From contig JBGTNL010000116.1 in the NCBI GenBank assembly GCA_041743085.1, positions 1 to 64,000 on the forward strand: DNA of 64,000 bases, written 5' to 3'. Shown piece after piece: positions 1-8,979 of the stretch (positions are counted from its first letter, which is position 1; the number at the start of each line of letters is the position of its first letter). Position numbers and translations under genes: made by a program. The DNA comes from JAFMPW01 sp041743085 (GTDB taxonomy: Bacteria > Bacteroidota > Bacteroidia > Flavobacteriales > Flavobacteriaceae). Below the pieces are notes generated by a model. The model was not told where the DNA came from. It saw only the letters and a program-made list of their open reading frames with translations, and ran no database searches.

Positions 1-48
1 ATTTTGGCCTTGGGTCCAAAAACCGAAATTTTGTATTTTGCCCCGCCC

Positions 49-124
49 GGAATTGCGAAAAGGCAATTCCGACCTCCCCCAAGGGGAGGTAGATTCGGAA
101 ACCCCGAGGCAGAGCCATCGGGGA
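49..124. repeat. Cluster of three consecutive hairpins
   Basis: Three inverted repeats follow each other: GGAATTGC/GCAATTCC (49-56 and 63-70), ACCTCCCC/GGGGAGGT (72-79 and 83-90) and CCCCGA/TCGGGG (about 103-124). The last one continues into GGGAATTATTTAGATTAAAA, which closely resembles 21378-21420. It is therefore probably one member of a dispersed intergenic palindrome family rather than a terminator of a specific gene. The remaining bases up to 255 show no gene. Confidence 0.6.
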
Positions 125-255
125 ATTATTTAGATTAAAAATTCGATCCTGGCAGGTTTTACAGGGCAGTTCATCGAATAATTGCGTAGGAAAATATACC
201 TTTTTGCTACTTTTTCCGTTACATTAGAACCCAAATCTAATTAAACTACCTACTT

Positions 256-1902
256 ATGAACAAGAAGATTTCCCTACTAATCGTGGTTACCCTTGGCGTA
301 ATTATATCTTGTAGCGACGAAACTACCATTTATCATGACGACTTGCAGGACAACGTGGTGGTTGAAAACAGCGAGGCTAAATTGCAAGGTGCTATCAGTT
401 TTTCAAAAGCCGGGGTGCTCGATATTTTGGAAGAAGAAACCATTACCAACAAATCGAATGCCAATAAAGCAGAAGAGCAGGCAGGGGATTACCCACTGAC
501 CTTAGTGGCCCAGGTGAAGCCTCCAACCTATAATGGAACAGATAAACTTACGGCTACCCATGTTCATGTGGATGGCAATTACGCCTACGTTTCCTATAAT
601 ACTCCCGGAGCGGAATACATGGGAGCTATTCAGGTGATCAATATTGGCGACCCGAATAATCCCAGAGTGACGTCCCAACTTATTTATACCAATGCAGACA
701 TCAATTCCATTCAATATGACAATGGTTACGTCTATGCGGTCGGAGGTGTAGATGCAGAGAAATCGGCAACAGCAACTTCCAATTCTTTAGTTGCCAAGAT
801 TGCCGTGGCCAACGGAAGGTTAAACACCTCAAATGGTATCGCGTATGGCTTTCAGACCGGCTTTAACGCAAATGCGGTGCTGGTTAACGGAGGTTCGGTA
901 CTGGTAACAAGTGGAAAGGACGGCACCTTAACTTCGTACAATAAAAGTGATCTGAACATAGAAAATGAAGTGATGTTCAGTGATCTGCGATCCTTGGCCG
1001 TTGAAAATGGGAATATAGCCTTACTGGACGCCAGTAGTGGCATCCGTGTTCTGGATTCCAATTTTCAGCAAATAAAAGAGATCCCTGTTAACACGGATTT
1101 CGGGGCAGCTTCCAAGAAAACAATCGATTTTTCGGGGGATAAAATAATAGTGGCAGAAGCCGCTAAAGGAGCCGGAGTGTATAGTTATTCTTCAGGAAAC
1201 CTCCTGGAATATATCCCCATACTGATCAATCCGGAAGGTGTGTCCCAATCTGACATTAATACCAATGCGGTTGCCATTAATGGTGATATCATTTTAATGG
1301 CCAATGGCGGGGCCGGGCTTTGTCTATCGGAGAAAGGCGAAAACAACTCTGATGTTTACGGGATAATAGAATTGGATGGCTCTACAAATTTTGTAGCGTC
1401 TAAAGATGATTATGTCCTAGCCGCTTCAGGAAAAGAAGGCTTGCAAATAATAAAGTTAAACAGGCCCAGCGAGAGCCTTGCCGCACGTTGTCTAGGCCTT
1501 CCTTTATACAATGGAAGTTCCAAATTGTTGGTTAATTCAGGAGACAACGTTGCTTATAGCGGGGCAAAGAGTTTTAATAATATCAATGTAAGTGGTAGTT
1601 TACTGTTATGTGGCAGCTGGACGGTAAGTAATCAAGTTTATGTAAATGCCAATGCCCTATTCGAAATGAACGGTACCTTTACTGTGGGTAGAAATAATAA
1701 AAGAAGGAACATTACGGTAGCTGAGGGCGCAACTTTTAGAGTAGAAGGAGCCCTGACGCTTTTTGGGGATCTGATATTGGAAGACGGGGCCACTATCGAA
1801 TTTATAGGCACAGCTTCTATTGTAAATATCTTTGGATCTGTCGTTAGGAATGGCAATGTAACCGTCAAAGGCACCTTTGCGGACCTTCAGAATAAGTTCT
1901 AG
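256..1902 (+). CDS. Secreted lipoprotein, beta-propeller-like with C-terminal beta-repeat region
   Basis: This 548-residue protein begins with a signal peptide ending in a lipobox (VIISCSDE), so it should be lipid-anchored. The first ~400 residues contain repeated short beta-rich units resembling LVIVD or WD-like propeller blades (for example YVSYNTPG, YVYAVGGVD, IIVAEAAKG, ILMANGGAG). Residues ~415-548 switch to short repeats rich in N, G, V and F (GTFTVG, ATFRVEGALTLFGDLIL) that resemble a right-handed beta-helix. Such a two-part architecture suggests a surface-exposed binding protein, but no enzymatic motif is visible. It stands alone, facing away from the left end of the window and convergent with the TlpA-like gene. 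The function is unknown and the propeller assignment is inferred from pattern only. Confidence 0.75.
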   Translation: MNKKISLLIVVTLGVIISCSDETTIYHDDLQDNVVVENSEAKLQGAISFSKAGVLDILEEETITNKSNANKAEEQAGDYPLTLVAQVKPPTYNGTDKLTATHVHVDGNYAYVSYNTPGAEYMGAIQVINIGDPNNPRVTSQLIYTNADINSIQYDNGYVYAVGGVDAEKSATATSNSLVAKIAVANGRLNTSNGIAYGFQTGFNANAVLVNGGSVLVTSGKDGTLTSYNKSDLNIENEVMFSDLRSLAVENGNIALLDASSGIRVLDSNFQQIKEIPVNTDFGAASKKTIDFSGDKIIVAEAAKGAGVYSYSSGNLLEYIPILINPEGVSQSDINTNAVAINGDIILMANGGAGLCLSEKGENNSDVYGIIELDGSTNFVASKDDYVLAASGKEGLQIIKLNRPSESLAARCLGLPLYNGSSKLLVNSGDNVAYSGAKSFNNINVSGSLLLCGSWTVSNQVYVNANALFEMNGTFTVGRNNKRRNITVAEGATFRVEGALTLFGDLILEDGATIEFIGTASIVNIFGSVVRNGNVTVKGTFADLQNKF

Positions 1903-1938
1903 CGCATTTCTGGCGAAAAGGAGTATTTAGTAGTTCCC

Positions 1939-3060
1939 TTATTGCAACATTTCCGCAATCTTACTTTCCAGGGCAGACCCTCTCAGGTTTTTGGCTACGA
2001 TAACACCGTTTTCGTCCAGTATAAAAGTAGCCGGAATGGCATTTACATTATACAATTGTGCAATTTCATCAAAATACTGCACGTTGGAAACATGGTTCCA
2101 GGTAAGACCATCGTCTTTAATTGCCTTTTTCCAATCTTCCGCCCTTCTGTCTAAGGAGACCCCGAGAATTGTAAGGCCTTTATCCCGATATTTGTTATAG
2201 ACGTTAACGACATTTGGATTTTCAGCTCGGCAAGGCTTGCACCATGCCGCCCAGAAGTCGAGGATCGTCGCTTTACCCAATACATCATGAAGCGCCAGTT
2301 CCTCCCCCGATGGAGTAGGAGCGGAGAAGTTGGGCGCCTTTGATCCTATTGAAACCGCACCGGATTTTTCTAATTTGTCCTTAATCCTTTTACCGACCGC
2401 GGTTTCCTTGATCTCCGGTGTCAATGCCTCGTACATTTCCTTAACTTCGCCTTCCGGCAAAGCGCCGGTACTAAGGATCTTGTCTAAAATAAGTGCGGAT
2501 ATAAGTGCATCAGGGTTTTTCTTTGCAAAATCATGTTCAAATTTCTTGGCCTCCTCCTGTAACTCTATATACTCGTCCTGCAGGGAAGCAATTGTAGAAG
2601 CCCTGGATGCAGAATCCTGGACACTGCTTGCCTTCTGCATGTCTTTATTCATAGACATTGCCCGTTCCGAGAGTGATCTGGAAGATTCCAAAAAATCGGC
2701 AAAAAGCTCGTTTTGATGTGTTCCATTAATTTCCGCAAATGCGATACTATCTCTGGCGGCAGCGACAGAAATGGTGCCATCCTCAATAATTACAGGAATA
2801 TTACCCCTGACCTGATCAATAAAAATATAATGCAATTCGGGCGCAGTAGCCATACCCGTAAAAGAAAACTTACCGTTTTCCACTGTGGCCGTGTCAACAT
2901 CTACCGGCTTGTTCTGTTCATCGGTCTTTTTAAGAAAAACCTGGGTTCCGTTTTCCACTTCTCCCCGTAGATCTCCGTTGATTTTGAATCCGTCAGATCC
3001 TTTGCTGCCACATGCCGAAAGCAACAGGAGCGCCAGAAGGGCACTTATATAATTCTTCAT
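1939..3060 (-). CDS. TlpA-like thiol-disulfide oxidoreductase lipoprotein (DUF4369 + thioredoxin fold)
   Basis: The 373-residue product starts at the ATG at 3060; the longer open frame begins at a non-ATG codon and adds a non-signal-like stretch. MKNYISA followed by a hydrophobic stretch and LLSAC gives a lipoprotein signal with the acylated Cys at residue 17. Residues ~25-130 match the DUF4369 pattern (FKINGDL, GKFSFTG), and a helical linker follows. The C-terminal ~130 residues are an AhpC/TSA-type thioredoxin domain with WCKPC at 273-277 and a cis-Pro region IPATFILD. Proteins of this architecture are periplasmic thiol-disulfide reductases common in Bacteroidota. A TAnnTTTG promoter element lies about 20 bases upstream of the start. 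The redox partner cannot be read from the sequence. Confidence 0.9.
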   Translation of the reverse strand: MKNYISALLALLLLSACGSKGSDGFKINGDLRGEVENGTQVFLKKTDEQNKPVDVDTATVENGKFSFTGMATAPELHYIFIDQVRGNIPVIIEDGTISVAAARDSIAFAEINGTHQNELFADFLESSRSLSERAMSMNKDMQKASSVQDSASRASTIASLQDEYIELQEEAKKFEHDFAKKNPDALISALILDKILSTGALPEGEVKEMYEALTPEIKETAVGKRIKDKLEKSGAVSIGSKAPNFSAPTPSGEELALHDVLGKATILDFWAAWCKPCRAENPNVVNVYNKYRDKGLTILGVSLDRRAEDWKKAIKDDGLTWNHVSNVQYFDEIAQLYNVNAIPATFILDENGVIVAKNLRGSALESKIAEMLQ

Positions 3061-3080
3061 GTATTTCAATTTAAGATGTG

Positions 3081-3088
3081 CAAAGGTA
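3081..3088 (-). promoter_or_regulatory. Bacteroidota-type -7 element for the TlpA-like gene
   Basis: On the minus strand the bases read TACCTTTG, an exact match to the Bacteroidota -7 consensus TAnnTTTG, 20 bases before the ATG at 3060. No clear TTG -33 element sits at the right distance; the region there is a T-run shared with the terminator of the next gene. Confidence 0.45.
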
Positions 3089-3105
3089 ATTATATATAGG
3101 TAAAT

Positions 3106-3141
3106 AAAAAAAGCCCTTAACATTTTGTAAATGCCAAGGGC
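3106..3141 (-). terminator. Rho-independent terminator of the outer-membrane beta-barrel gene
   Basis: On the minus strand, GCCCTT-GG-CATTT, loop ACA, AAATG-TT-AAGGGC is followed by a run of seven T. It lies just downstream of the stop codon at 3164 and immediately upstream of the promoter of the TlpA-like gene, separating the two transcription units. Confidence 0.75.
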
Positions 3142-3163
3142 CCTACTTTCTGTTGTTTAAGGT

Positions 3164-3676
3164 TTAAAACTGATAACGTATGCCAAGGGCAATATCAAAA
3201 TCAAAATTATCGTTGAAATCACCGTAGCCAAGAAGGCCGATTTCAGGCCTGAAATCCAGTGACAACAACAATGGAATATCAAAATTGTACTCAATCCCTA
3301 TATCCCCAGCCCCGAAAATGAATAGTCCTCCGTCCGGAGTAAAGGGATCATTATTTCCATTTCCTGGCCTGGGCGCAAAATCTACACTTCCCAATCCTCC
3401 ACCAAAACCGTAATACCAATTGAAATCTCCGTCAATATTTCGTACCCATTGATACACAGCGGCAAGCTTAAAGGCATCATAATTTCGGCTATCGCGCCAT
3501 CCCAGATCAATTTCAATTCGATTATACCGGGCAATAGACCTTTGATAGGATATCTCCGCCCCAAAACCATCGCTATCCCCTAAACGAAGGCCTAGGGCGT
3601 GATCTGAAATCTCCTGTGCGCTCATTGAAAATGACGCAAAAACGGCAATTATCGTAGCTACTTTTAGAATTTTCAT
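3164..3676 (-). CDS. Outer-membrane beta-barrel protein, small
   Basis: The product has 170 residues with a Sec signal peptide (MKILKVATIIAVFASFSMSA, cleavage before QE). It then shows alternating aromatic/glycine beta strands (YQRSIARYNRIEIDLGW, AAVYQWV, WYYGFGGG, GIEYNF) and ends in a C-terminal aromatic (GIRYQF), as expected for an outer-membrane beta-barrel recognised by the BAM complex. The length fits an 8-stranded barrel. No specific ligand or enzymatic residue is recognisable. A strong terminator follows, so it is probably transcribed alone. Confidence 0.8.
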   Translation of the reverse strand: MKILKVATIIAVFASFSMSAQEISDHALGLRLGDSDGFGAEISYQRSIARYNRIEIDLGWRDSRNYDAFKLAAVYQWVRNIDGDFNWYYGFGGGLGSVDFAPRPGNGNNDPFTPDGGLFIFGAGDIGIEYNFDIPLLLSLDFRPEIGLLGYGDFNDNFDFDIALGIRYQF

Positions 3677-3769
3677 ATGTTTATATTTTGTTTAATGTTC
3701 GAAAATAGATCTAAGCCTGATGGCTCAGTGTTATTAAAAACTTAATTTAGCGCCAAAAATTGTAGTCAA

Positions 3770-6685
3770 TTGAATAAAAACCTTTTAAAAGACCTACAAC
3801 GTAGCCTGGAAGGTGACTTAGAATGGGATGATCTCACCAGATCGCTCTACGCTACGGACGCTTCGGTGTATCGCAAAATTCCTGCCGCCGTGGCATTTCC
3901 GGCCACCGGGGGCGATATCAGTAAACTCATAGCAGTTGCCAATAAAAACAGCATAGGCCTGATTCCCAGAACGGCTGGAACCTCCCTTGCAGGACAATGT
4001 GTGGGAGATGGTATCGTGGTAGATGTTTCAAGGCACTTCACTTCCATTATATCTTTCGACAAAGAAAAGCAGCAGGTAACCGTGCAACCCGGGGTAGTGC
4101 GGGACGAACTCAACCTGTTTCTAGCTCCCCACGGTTTGTTTTTTGGTCCCAATACATCTACCGCCAACCGATGTATGATAGGAGGGATGGTAGGTAATAA
4201 TTCCAGCGGAACCACCTCCATTCAGTACGGAGTAACACGGGACAAGGTGGTAGCCCTGAAAACGGTTCTGTCCGATGGTTCCTTTGTGGAGTTTAAACAG
4301 ACTCCGACAAAAGAATTTTTTGAAAAATCAGCCCTGCCAACCCTTGAAGGAAAAATTTATAAAAGTATATATAACGAACTGTCTGACAAGAATATGGTTT
4401 CTAATATAATTAGGGAATTTCCAAAGGAAAGCATTCACAGAAGAAATACGGGCTATGCGGTAGATGAACTGCTGAAGACTGCTGTTTTTGGCCATAAGGG
4501 AAAAAATTTTAACATGTGCAAGCTGTTGAGCGGTAGTGAAGGCACCCTGGCGTTCACCACACAGGTCACATTGCAGCTAGACGAACTTCCTCCTTCTTAT
4601 TCGGCAATGGTGGTGACGCATTATAAAAGCCTAAAAGATTGTCTAAGCGATGTTGCTCTCGTGATGTGCCATAATCTACATCTATGCGAGATGATGGATA
4701 AGGTAATACTGGACTGCACAAGGAACAACCGGCAGCAAATGGCGAACCGGTTTTTTGTGCAGGGCGATCCGGCTGCGCTTCTTATGCTCGAAATTAAGGA
4801 CGATACCAAAGAGGGGCTGCAAGCGCAATTAAAAGAATTGTTGCAGGCCATTTCTATTTCCGGTTTAAGTTATGCACAACCCGTGCTTGAAGGGATAGAT
4901 ATTAATAAAGCGATAGAATTACGGGCTGCCGGATTGGGTTTGCTGGGCAATATGGTGGGCGATCGCAAGGCTGTGGCCTGTATCGAAGACACTGCGGTGG
5001 CACTTGAAGACCTCAGTGCCTTTATCGGGGAGTTTACGGAAATTATGGCCCGCTACGGACAGGATGCGGTGTACTACGCCCATGCCGGGGCCGGGGAATT
5101 GCATCTGAGACCCATTCTCAACCTTAAAAAGACGGCGGATGTAACCTTGTTCAGGGCAATAACTACGGAGGTAGCCAAACTCACCAAGAAATATAAGGGA
5201 TCCTTCAGTGGGGAACACGGTGATGGTATTGTGCGGGCCGAATTTATTCCCCTCATGATAGGGGAGGAAAATTATCAGCTATTGAAGAGGGTCAAATCCT
5301 ATTTTGATCCCAATAATATCTTCAACCCGGGAAAGATTGTAGATGCGTACCCTATGGATGAATCCCTGCGGTACGAAATTGACCGGGCGGAGCCTTCAAT
5401 AAGTACCCTGCTCGATTTCTCTGACAGTGAAGGAATATTAAAGGCAGCCGAAAAATGCAATGGTAGTGGGGATTGCAGAAAAACGGAACAAATGGCCGGT
5501 GCCATGTGCCCCAGTTATCACGCTACAAGAAGGGAGAGAGATACTACCCGGGGTAGGGCCAATGCACTGCGGGAATATTTGACAAACAGCGAAAAACGGA
5601 ATCGCTTTGATCATAAAGAGCTAAAGGATGTCTTTGACCTATGCCTTAGTTGCAAGGCCTGTGCAAGTGAATGCCCAAGTACTGTGGACATAGCTACCCT
5701 AAAATCTGAATTTCAATATCAGTACCAGGAGGCTAACGGCTATCCCCTCAGAAATAAACTATTTGCTTACAATACCACATTAAATAAATGGGGCAGTAAA
5801 GTGGCCGGGCTGACAAATGCGATCTATTCTTCTAATTTTTTTGGCGGTTTTCTAAAGCGATCTTCCGGGGTGGCATTGGAAAGAAATCTCCCTAAAGTAT
5901 CGAGCTTTAATTTCAATAGTTATTTACAACAAACTAAGGATAAATCGGTTACCAATAAAACTAAAGTCGTTTTATATATTGATGAGTTCACAAATTATCT
6001 GGATATAGAACTTGGTAAGGATGCCATTCTGCTGCTTTGTAAACTGGGGTATGATGTGCAGTTATTCTATGCGGAAAGCGGCCGGACCTATATTTCGAAA
6101 GGATTTTTAAAACAGGCGAAAAAAATAGCGCTAAGGAATGTGGATACCTTATGGAAATACGCGGAAAGTGGGCTTCCTGTTATTGGCCTGGAACCTTCCG
6201 CGATCCTGACTTTCAGGGATGAATACAAACGGTTCGGTATAGATACCGACACGATCGGGGTTATAGCAGACCATTGTTTTCTGATTGAAGAGTTCCTGGC
6301 TAATGAGATCGCAAAAGGCGTAATTGGCCCCGAAAACTTTACCACTGCGGCCAGAACGGTTAAAATTCACAATCACTGCCATCAGAAGGCACTGTCCAAT
6401 CAGAAAGTAACCTTTGATGTCCTTAATCTTCCCGATAACTACAAGGTATCAATCATACCTTCCGGTTGTTGTGGTATGGCAGGTTCTTTCGGTTACGAAA
6501 AAGAGCATTATAAAGTAAGTATGCAAATAGGGGAATTAAAGCTTTTTCCGGCAATCCGGAAAACCGATGAGGACACCATTATTGCCGCCAATGGCACCAG
6601 TTGCAGGCACCAGATCTTTGATGGGACCAAAAGAATAGCGCAACACCCGGTTACCGTTTTGAAAAACGCACTACTCCCCAATTGA
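3770..6685 (+). CDS. Fused FAD-linked oxidase / Fe-S oxidoreductase (D-2-hydroxyacid dehydrogenase type)
   Basis: This 971-residue enzyme joins two modules. Residues ~1-530 are an FAD-binding PCMH/VAO-type oxidase (GTAGTSLAGQ region at ~67-76, GGMVGNNSSG, C-terminal SGEHGDGIVRAEFIP). Residues ~555-971 are a GlpC/GlcF-like Fe-S module with CNGSGDC starting at 563, CLSCKACASECP starting at 625, and CCG-type motifs HNHCHQ and SGCCGMAG (Cys ~899-901). The family oxidises D-2-hydroxyacids such as D-lactate, glycolate or D-2-hydroxyglutarate and passes electrons to the quinone pool; the substrate cannot be assigned here. The start used is TTG at 3770 because no ATG occurs before the conserved N-terminal region. 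The 3' end overlaps the convergent phosphoesterase gene by 15 bases. Confidence 0.9.
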   Translation: MNKNLLKDLQRSLEGDLEWDDLTRSLYATDASVYRKIPAAVAFPATGGDISKLIAVANKNSIGLIPRTAGTSLAGQCVGDGIVVDVSRHFTSIISFDKEKQQVTVQPGVVRDELNLFLAPHGLFFGPNTSTANRCMIGGMVGNNSSGTTSIQYGVTRDKVVALKTVLSDGSFVEFKQTPTKEFFEKSALPTLEGKIYKSIYNELSDKNMVSNIIREFPKESIHRRNTGYAVDELLKTAVFGHKGKNFNMCKLLSGSEGTLAFTTQVTLQLDELPPSYSAMVVTHYKSLKDCLSDVALVMCHNLHLCEMMDKVILDCTRNNRQQMANRFFVQGDPAALLMLEIKDDTKEGLQAQLKELLQAISISGLSYAQPVLEGIDINKAIELRAAGLGLLGNMVGDRKAVACIEDTAVALEDLSAFIGEFTEIMARYGQDAVYYAHAGAGELHLRPILNLKKTADVTLFRAITTEVAKLTKKYKGSFSGEHGDGIVRAEFIPLMIGEENYQLLKRVKSYFDPNNIFNPGKIVDAYPMDESLRYEIDRAEPSISTLLDFSDSEGILKAAEKCNGSGDCRKTEQMAGAMCPSYHATRRERDTTRGRANALREYLTNSEKRNRFDHKELKDVFDLCLSCKACASECPSTVDIATLKSEFQYQYQEANGYPLRNKLFAYNTTLNKWGSKVAGLTNAIYSSNFFGGFLKRSSGVALERNLPKVSSFNFNSYLQQTKDKSVTNKTKVVLYIDEFTNYLDIELGKDAILLLCKLGYDVQLFYAESGRTYISKGFLKQAKKIALRNVDTLWKYAESGLPVIGLEPSAILTFRDEYKRFGIDTDTIGVIADHCFLIEEFLANEIAKGVIGPENFTTAARTVKIHNHCHQKALSNQKVTFDVLNLPDNYKVSIIPSGCCGMAGSFGYEKEHYKVSMQIGELKLFPAIRKTDEDTIIAANGTSCRHQIFDGTKRIAQHPVTVLKNALLPN

Positions 6686-7537
6686 TTCGCCGTCTTTTTC
6701 CTTTTTATCTTTTTTCTGAAGGTTAATAATAGAGTCGATCAATTCATTCATATCCATCTCCTTGAGATCCTCATCTGCATAAAACGCAGATAACTTATCC
6801 TCGTTGTAATGATATATTTTCCATCTTTTAAGGGAGTATTCCAGAGCTGTCAGGTTTTCCACCCAATCCCCGGAGTTTAAATAAGTGCATTTTCCGTTCT
6901 TATTTTCGCGGATCTCTTTTTTTGGCTGATGAATATGACCACAAATCACATAATCGTATCCTTTGTCTATTGCCAGGTCGGCAGCCGTCTTTTCAAAATT
7001 ACCGATATATTTTGCCGCGCTTTTTACGCCGTTCTTAATACGCCTGGAAATGGAATACTTCTCCCGACCTGCCCTGGTTAATACCCAGTTTACAGAGCTA
7101 TTGAGCAGTATTAGAATAGTGTACCCATACCCCCCCAGTTTTGCCAGCCATTTGGCATTCCGAATGGAATGATCGAAGACATCGCCGTGAAAGAACCAGG
7201 ACTTCTTACCGTCCAGGTCCAATACCAATTTGTTCACAATGTTGATATTGCCCATTGCAGTATCACTGAATTTTCGAAGTACTTCGTCATGATTTCCCGT
7301 GATGTAATGTACTTCAGTGCCATTGGAGGCCATGCCGATAATCTTCTTTAGAACATTTAAATGGGCTGGCGGAAAGTAATGCTTGCTAAATTGCCACATA
7401 TCAATAATATCACCATTCAGTATAAGCTTTGCGGGCTTTATACTGTTGAGGTAAGAGATAAGTTCATCCGCATGGCAGCCATAAGTGCCCAAATGAACAT
7501 CTGATATCACAGCTACTTCTAATTTTCTTTTTCTCAA
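6671..7537 (-). CDS. LpxH-like metallophosphoesterase (UDP-2,3-diacylglucosamine diphosphatase family)
   Basis: The sequence carries the full calcineurin-type set of metal ligands: SDVHLG, NGDIID, GNHDE, an HGD motif and GHIHQP. This is the signature of bacterial UDP-2,3-diacylglucosamine diphosphatases and their relatives. LpxH makes lipid X in lipid A synthesis, but Bacteroidota encode several paralogues of this fold, so the substrate is inferred. The start is uncertain. The frame can be extended to a TTG at 7600, adding a hydrophobic 21-residue stretch, but the conserved family begins just before RKRKLEVAVISDVHLG, which fits the TTG at 7537; no ATG is available. The C-terminus is rich in Lys and Glu. 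Confidence 0.8.
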   Translation of the reverse strand: MRKRKLEVAVISDVHLGTYGCHADELISYLNSIKPAKLILNGDIIDMWQFSKHYFPPAHLNVLKKIIGMASNGTEVHYITGNHDEVLRKFSDTAMGNINIVNKLVLDLDGKKSWFFHGDVFDHSIRNAKWLAKLGGYGYTILILLNSSVNWVLTRAGREKYSISRRIKNGVKSAAKYIGNFEKTAADLAIDKGYDYVICGHIHQPKKEIRENKNGKCTYLNSGDWVENLTALEYSLKRWKIYHYNEDKLSAFYADEDLKEMDMNELIDSIINLQKKDKKEKDGESIGE

Positions 7538-7683
7538 TAGGAGAGATGGGTGTTTTAAAAGCAAAATTATACATATTGGTATAATTAAAGATGTTTTCAA
7601 TGCTAAGAATCGGCTACGACTTTGTTAAGTTAGAATTAAATTCTTCGTTCCTTTGTTAGGAAAATATTAACCGTTCCGTGACT

Positions 7684-7714
7684 TTGGTTTCCACTTATTT
7701 AAAATTTACCTTTG
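7684..7714 (+). promoter_or_regulatory. Putative promoter of aroC
   Basis: TTG at 7684-7686 is separated by 20 bases from TACCTTTG at 7707-7714, matching the Bacteroidota -33/-7 arrangement. The predicted leader to the aroC ATG is about 130 bases. Confidence 0.5.
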
Positions 7715-7850
7715 GAGGACAAGTTTTCGGGATATTCATTATGAAGTTACGCCTTGCTATTTTCAAATTTTGTGAACCTGACAAATGGCGATAGCTGTAT
7801 TGTGCTGAAATGAACCCACACTGATAACCTGATAATCAATAAACTCTACT

Positions 7851-8915
7851 ATGGCGGGAAATACTTTCGGAACACTCTTCAAATTAACGACCTTTGGGGA
7901 ATCCCACGGGGTGGCGATCGGGGGTGTTCTCGATGGTTGTCCGGCAGGAATACAACTGGATCTGGATGCCATTCAAGCCGATTTGGACAGGCGAAAACCC
8001 GGGCAATCCGCTATAGTAACACAGCGAAAAGAACCGGACACTGTTTCCTTTTATTCCGGAATGTTCGAGGGGCGGACCACGGGTACCCCGATAGGATTCG
8101 CCATACATAATACCAATCAAAAATCGAAAGATTATTCCCATATCAAAGATTCATATCGACCCTCCCATGCGGACTATGTATATGATCAAAAATACGGTAT
8201 CCGGGATTACAGGGGAGGGGGCCGCAGTTCTGCCAGGGAGACGGCCAGCAGGGTGGTCGCAGGGGCCATTGCGAAGCAATTTTTAAAAGGAGTAAGTATA
8301 CAAGCCTTTGTGTCCCAGGTGGGTACCATGAAATTGAAGAAAGCGTATTCCGAATTAGATCTCAACCTCACGGAGGCTAATCCCGTTCGCTGCCCTGACC
8401 CTGTCACAGCGGGTAAAATGGAAGAATATATAAAAGAAGTCCGTAAAGAGGGGGATACCATTGGCGGGGTCGTCACCTGTGTCATTCAAAATGCCGCAGT
8501 GGGGCTTGGGGAACCGGTTTTCGACAAATTACATGCGGAATTAGGTAAAGCCATGCTATCCATCAACGCTGTAAAGGGTTTTGAATACGGTAGTGGTTTC
8601 GCGGGAGTGGCTATGAAAGGAAGTGCCCATAATGATCAGTTTAACCCCGATGGTTCCACAAAGACCAATTACAGCGGGGGCATTCAGGGAGGGATCAGTA
8701 ATGGGATGGACATTTATTTCAATGTAGCCTTTAAACCGGTTGCCACCATAATACAAGCCTATGAAACGGTGGACAAGGAGGGGAATATGGTAAAAACACA
8801 AGGAAAAGGAAGGCATGATCCCTGCGTAGTTCCAAGGGCAGTTCCAATAGTGGAGGCCATGGCGGCTTTGGTTCTGGCCGACTTTACCCTGCTCAACAGG
8901 GTAGTCAAATTATAA
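7851..8915 (+). CDS. aroC: Chorismate synthase
   Basis: This 354-residue protein has the standard length and signatures of chorismate synthase: GESHGVAIGGVLDGCPAG near the N-terminus, RDYRGGGRSSARETASR in the middle and FKPVATI near the C-terminus. The enzyme removes phosphate from 5-enolpyruvylshikimate-3-phosphate to form chorismate, the last shared step of aromatic amino acid and folate synthesis. It needs reduced FMN. The gene stands alone with its own apparent promoter and is followed by a symporter gene 64 bases downstream. Nothing unusual is seen. Confidence 0.97.
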   Translation: MAGNTFGTLFKLTTFGESHGVAIGGVLDGCPAGIQLDLDAIQADLDRRKPGQSAIVTQRKEPDTVSFYSGMFEGRTTGTPIGFAIHNTNQKSKDYSHIKDSYRPSHADYVYDQKYGIRDYRGGGRSSARETASRVVAGAIAKQFLKGVSIQAFVSQVGTMKLKKAYSELDLNLTEANPVRCPDPVTAGKMEEYIKEVRKEGDTIGGVVTCVIQNAAVGLGEPVFDKLHAELGKAMLSINAVKGFEYGSGFAGVAMKGSAHNDQFNPDGSTKTNYSGGIQGGISNGMDIYFNVAFKPVATIIQAYETVDKEGNMVKTQGKGRHDPCVVPRAVPIVEAMAALVLADFTLLNRVVKL

Positions 8916-8979
8916 ATGCCCTTTTTAGGGGTTTTCCCTTCAAAATAGTATCTTACCGATCTAAATCAAACTAGCTTTT

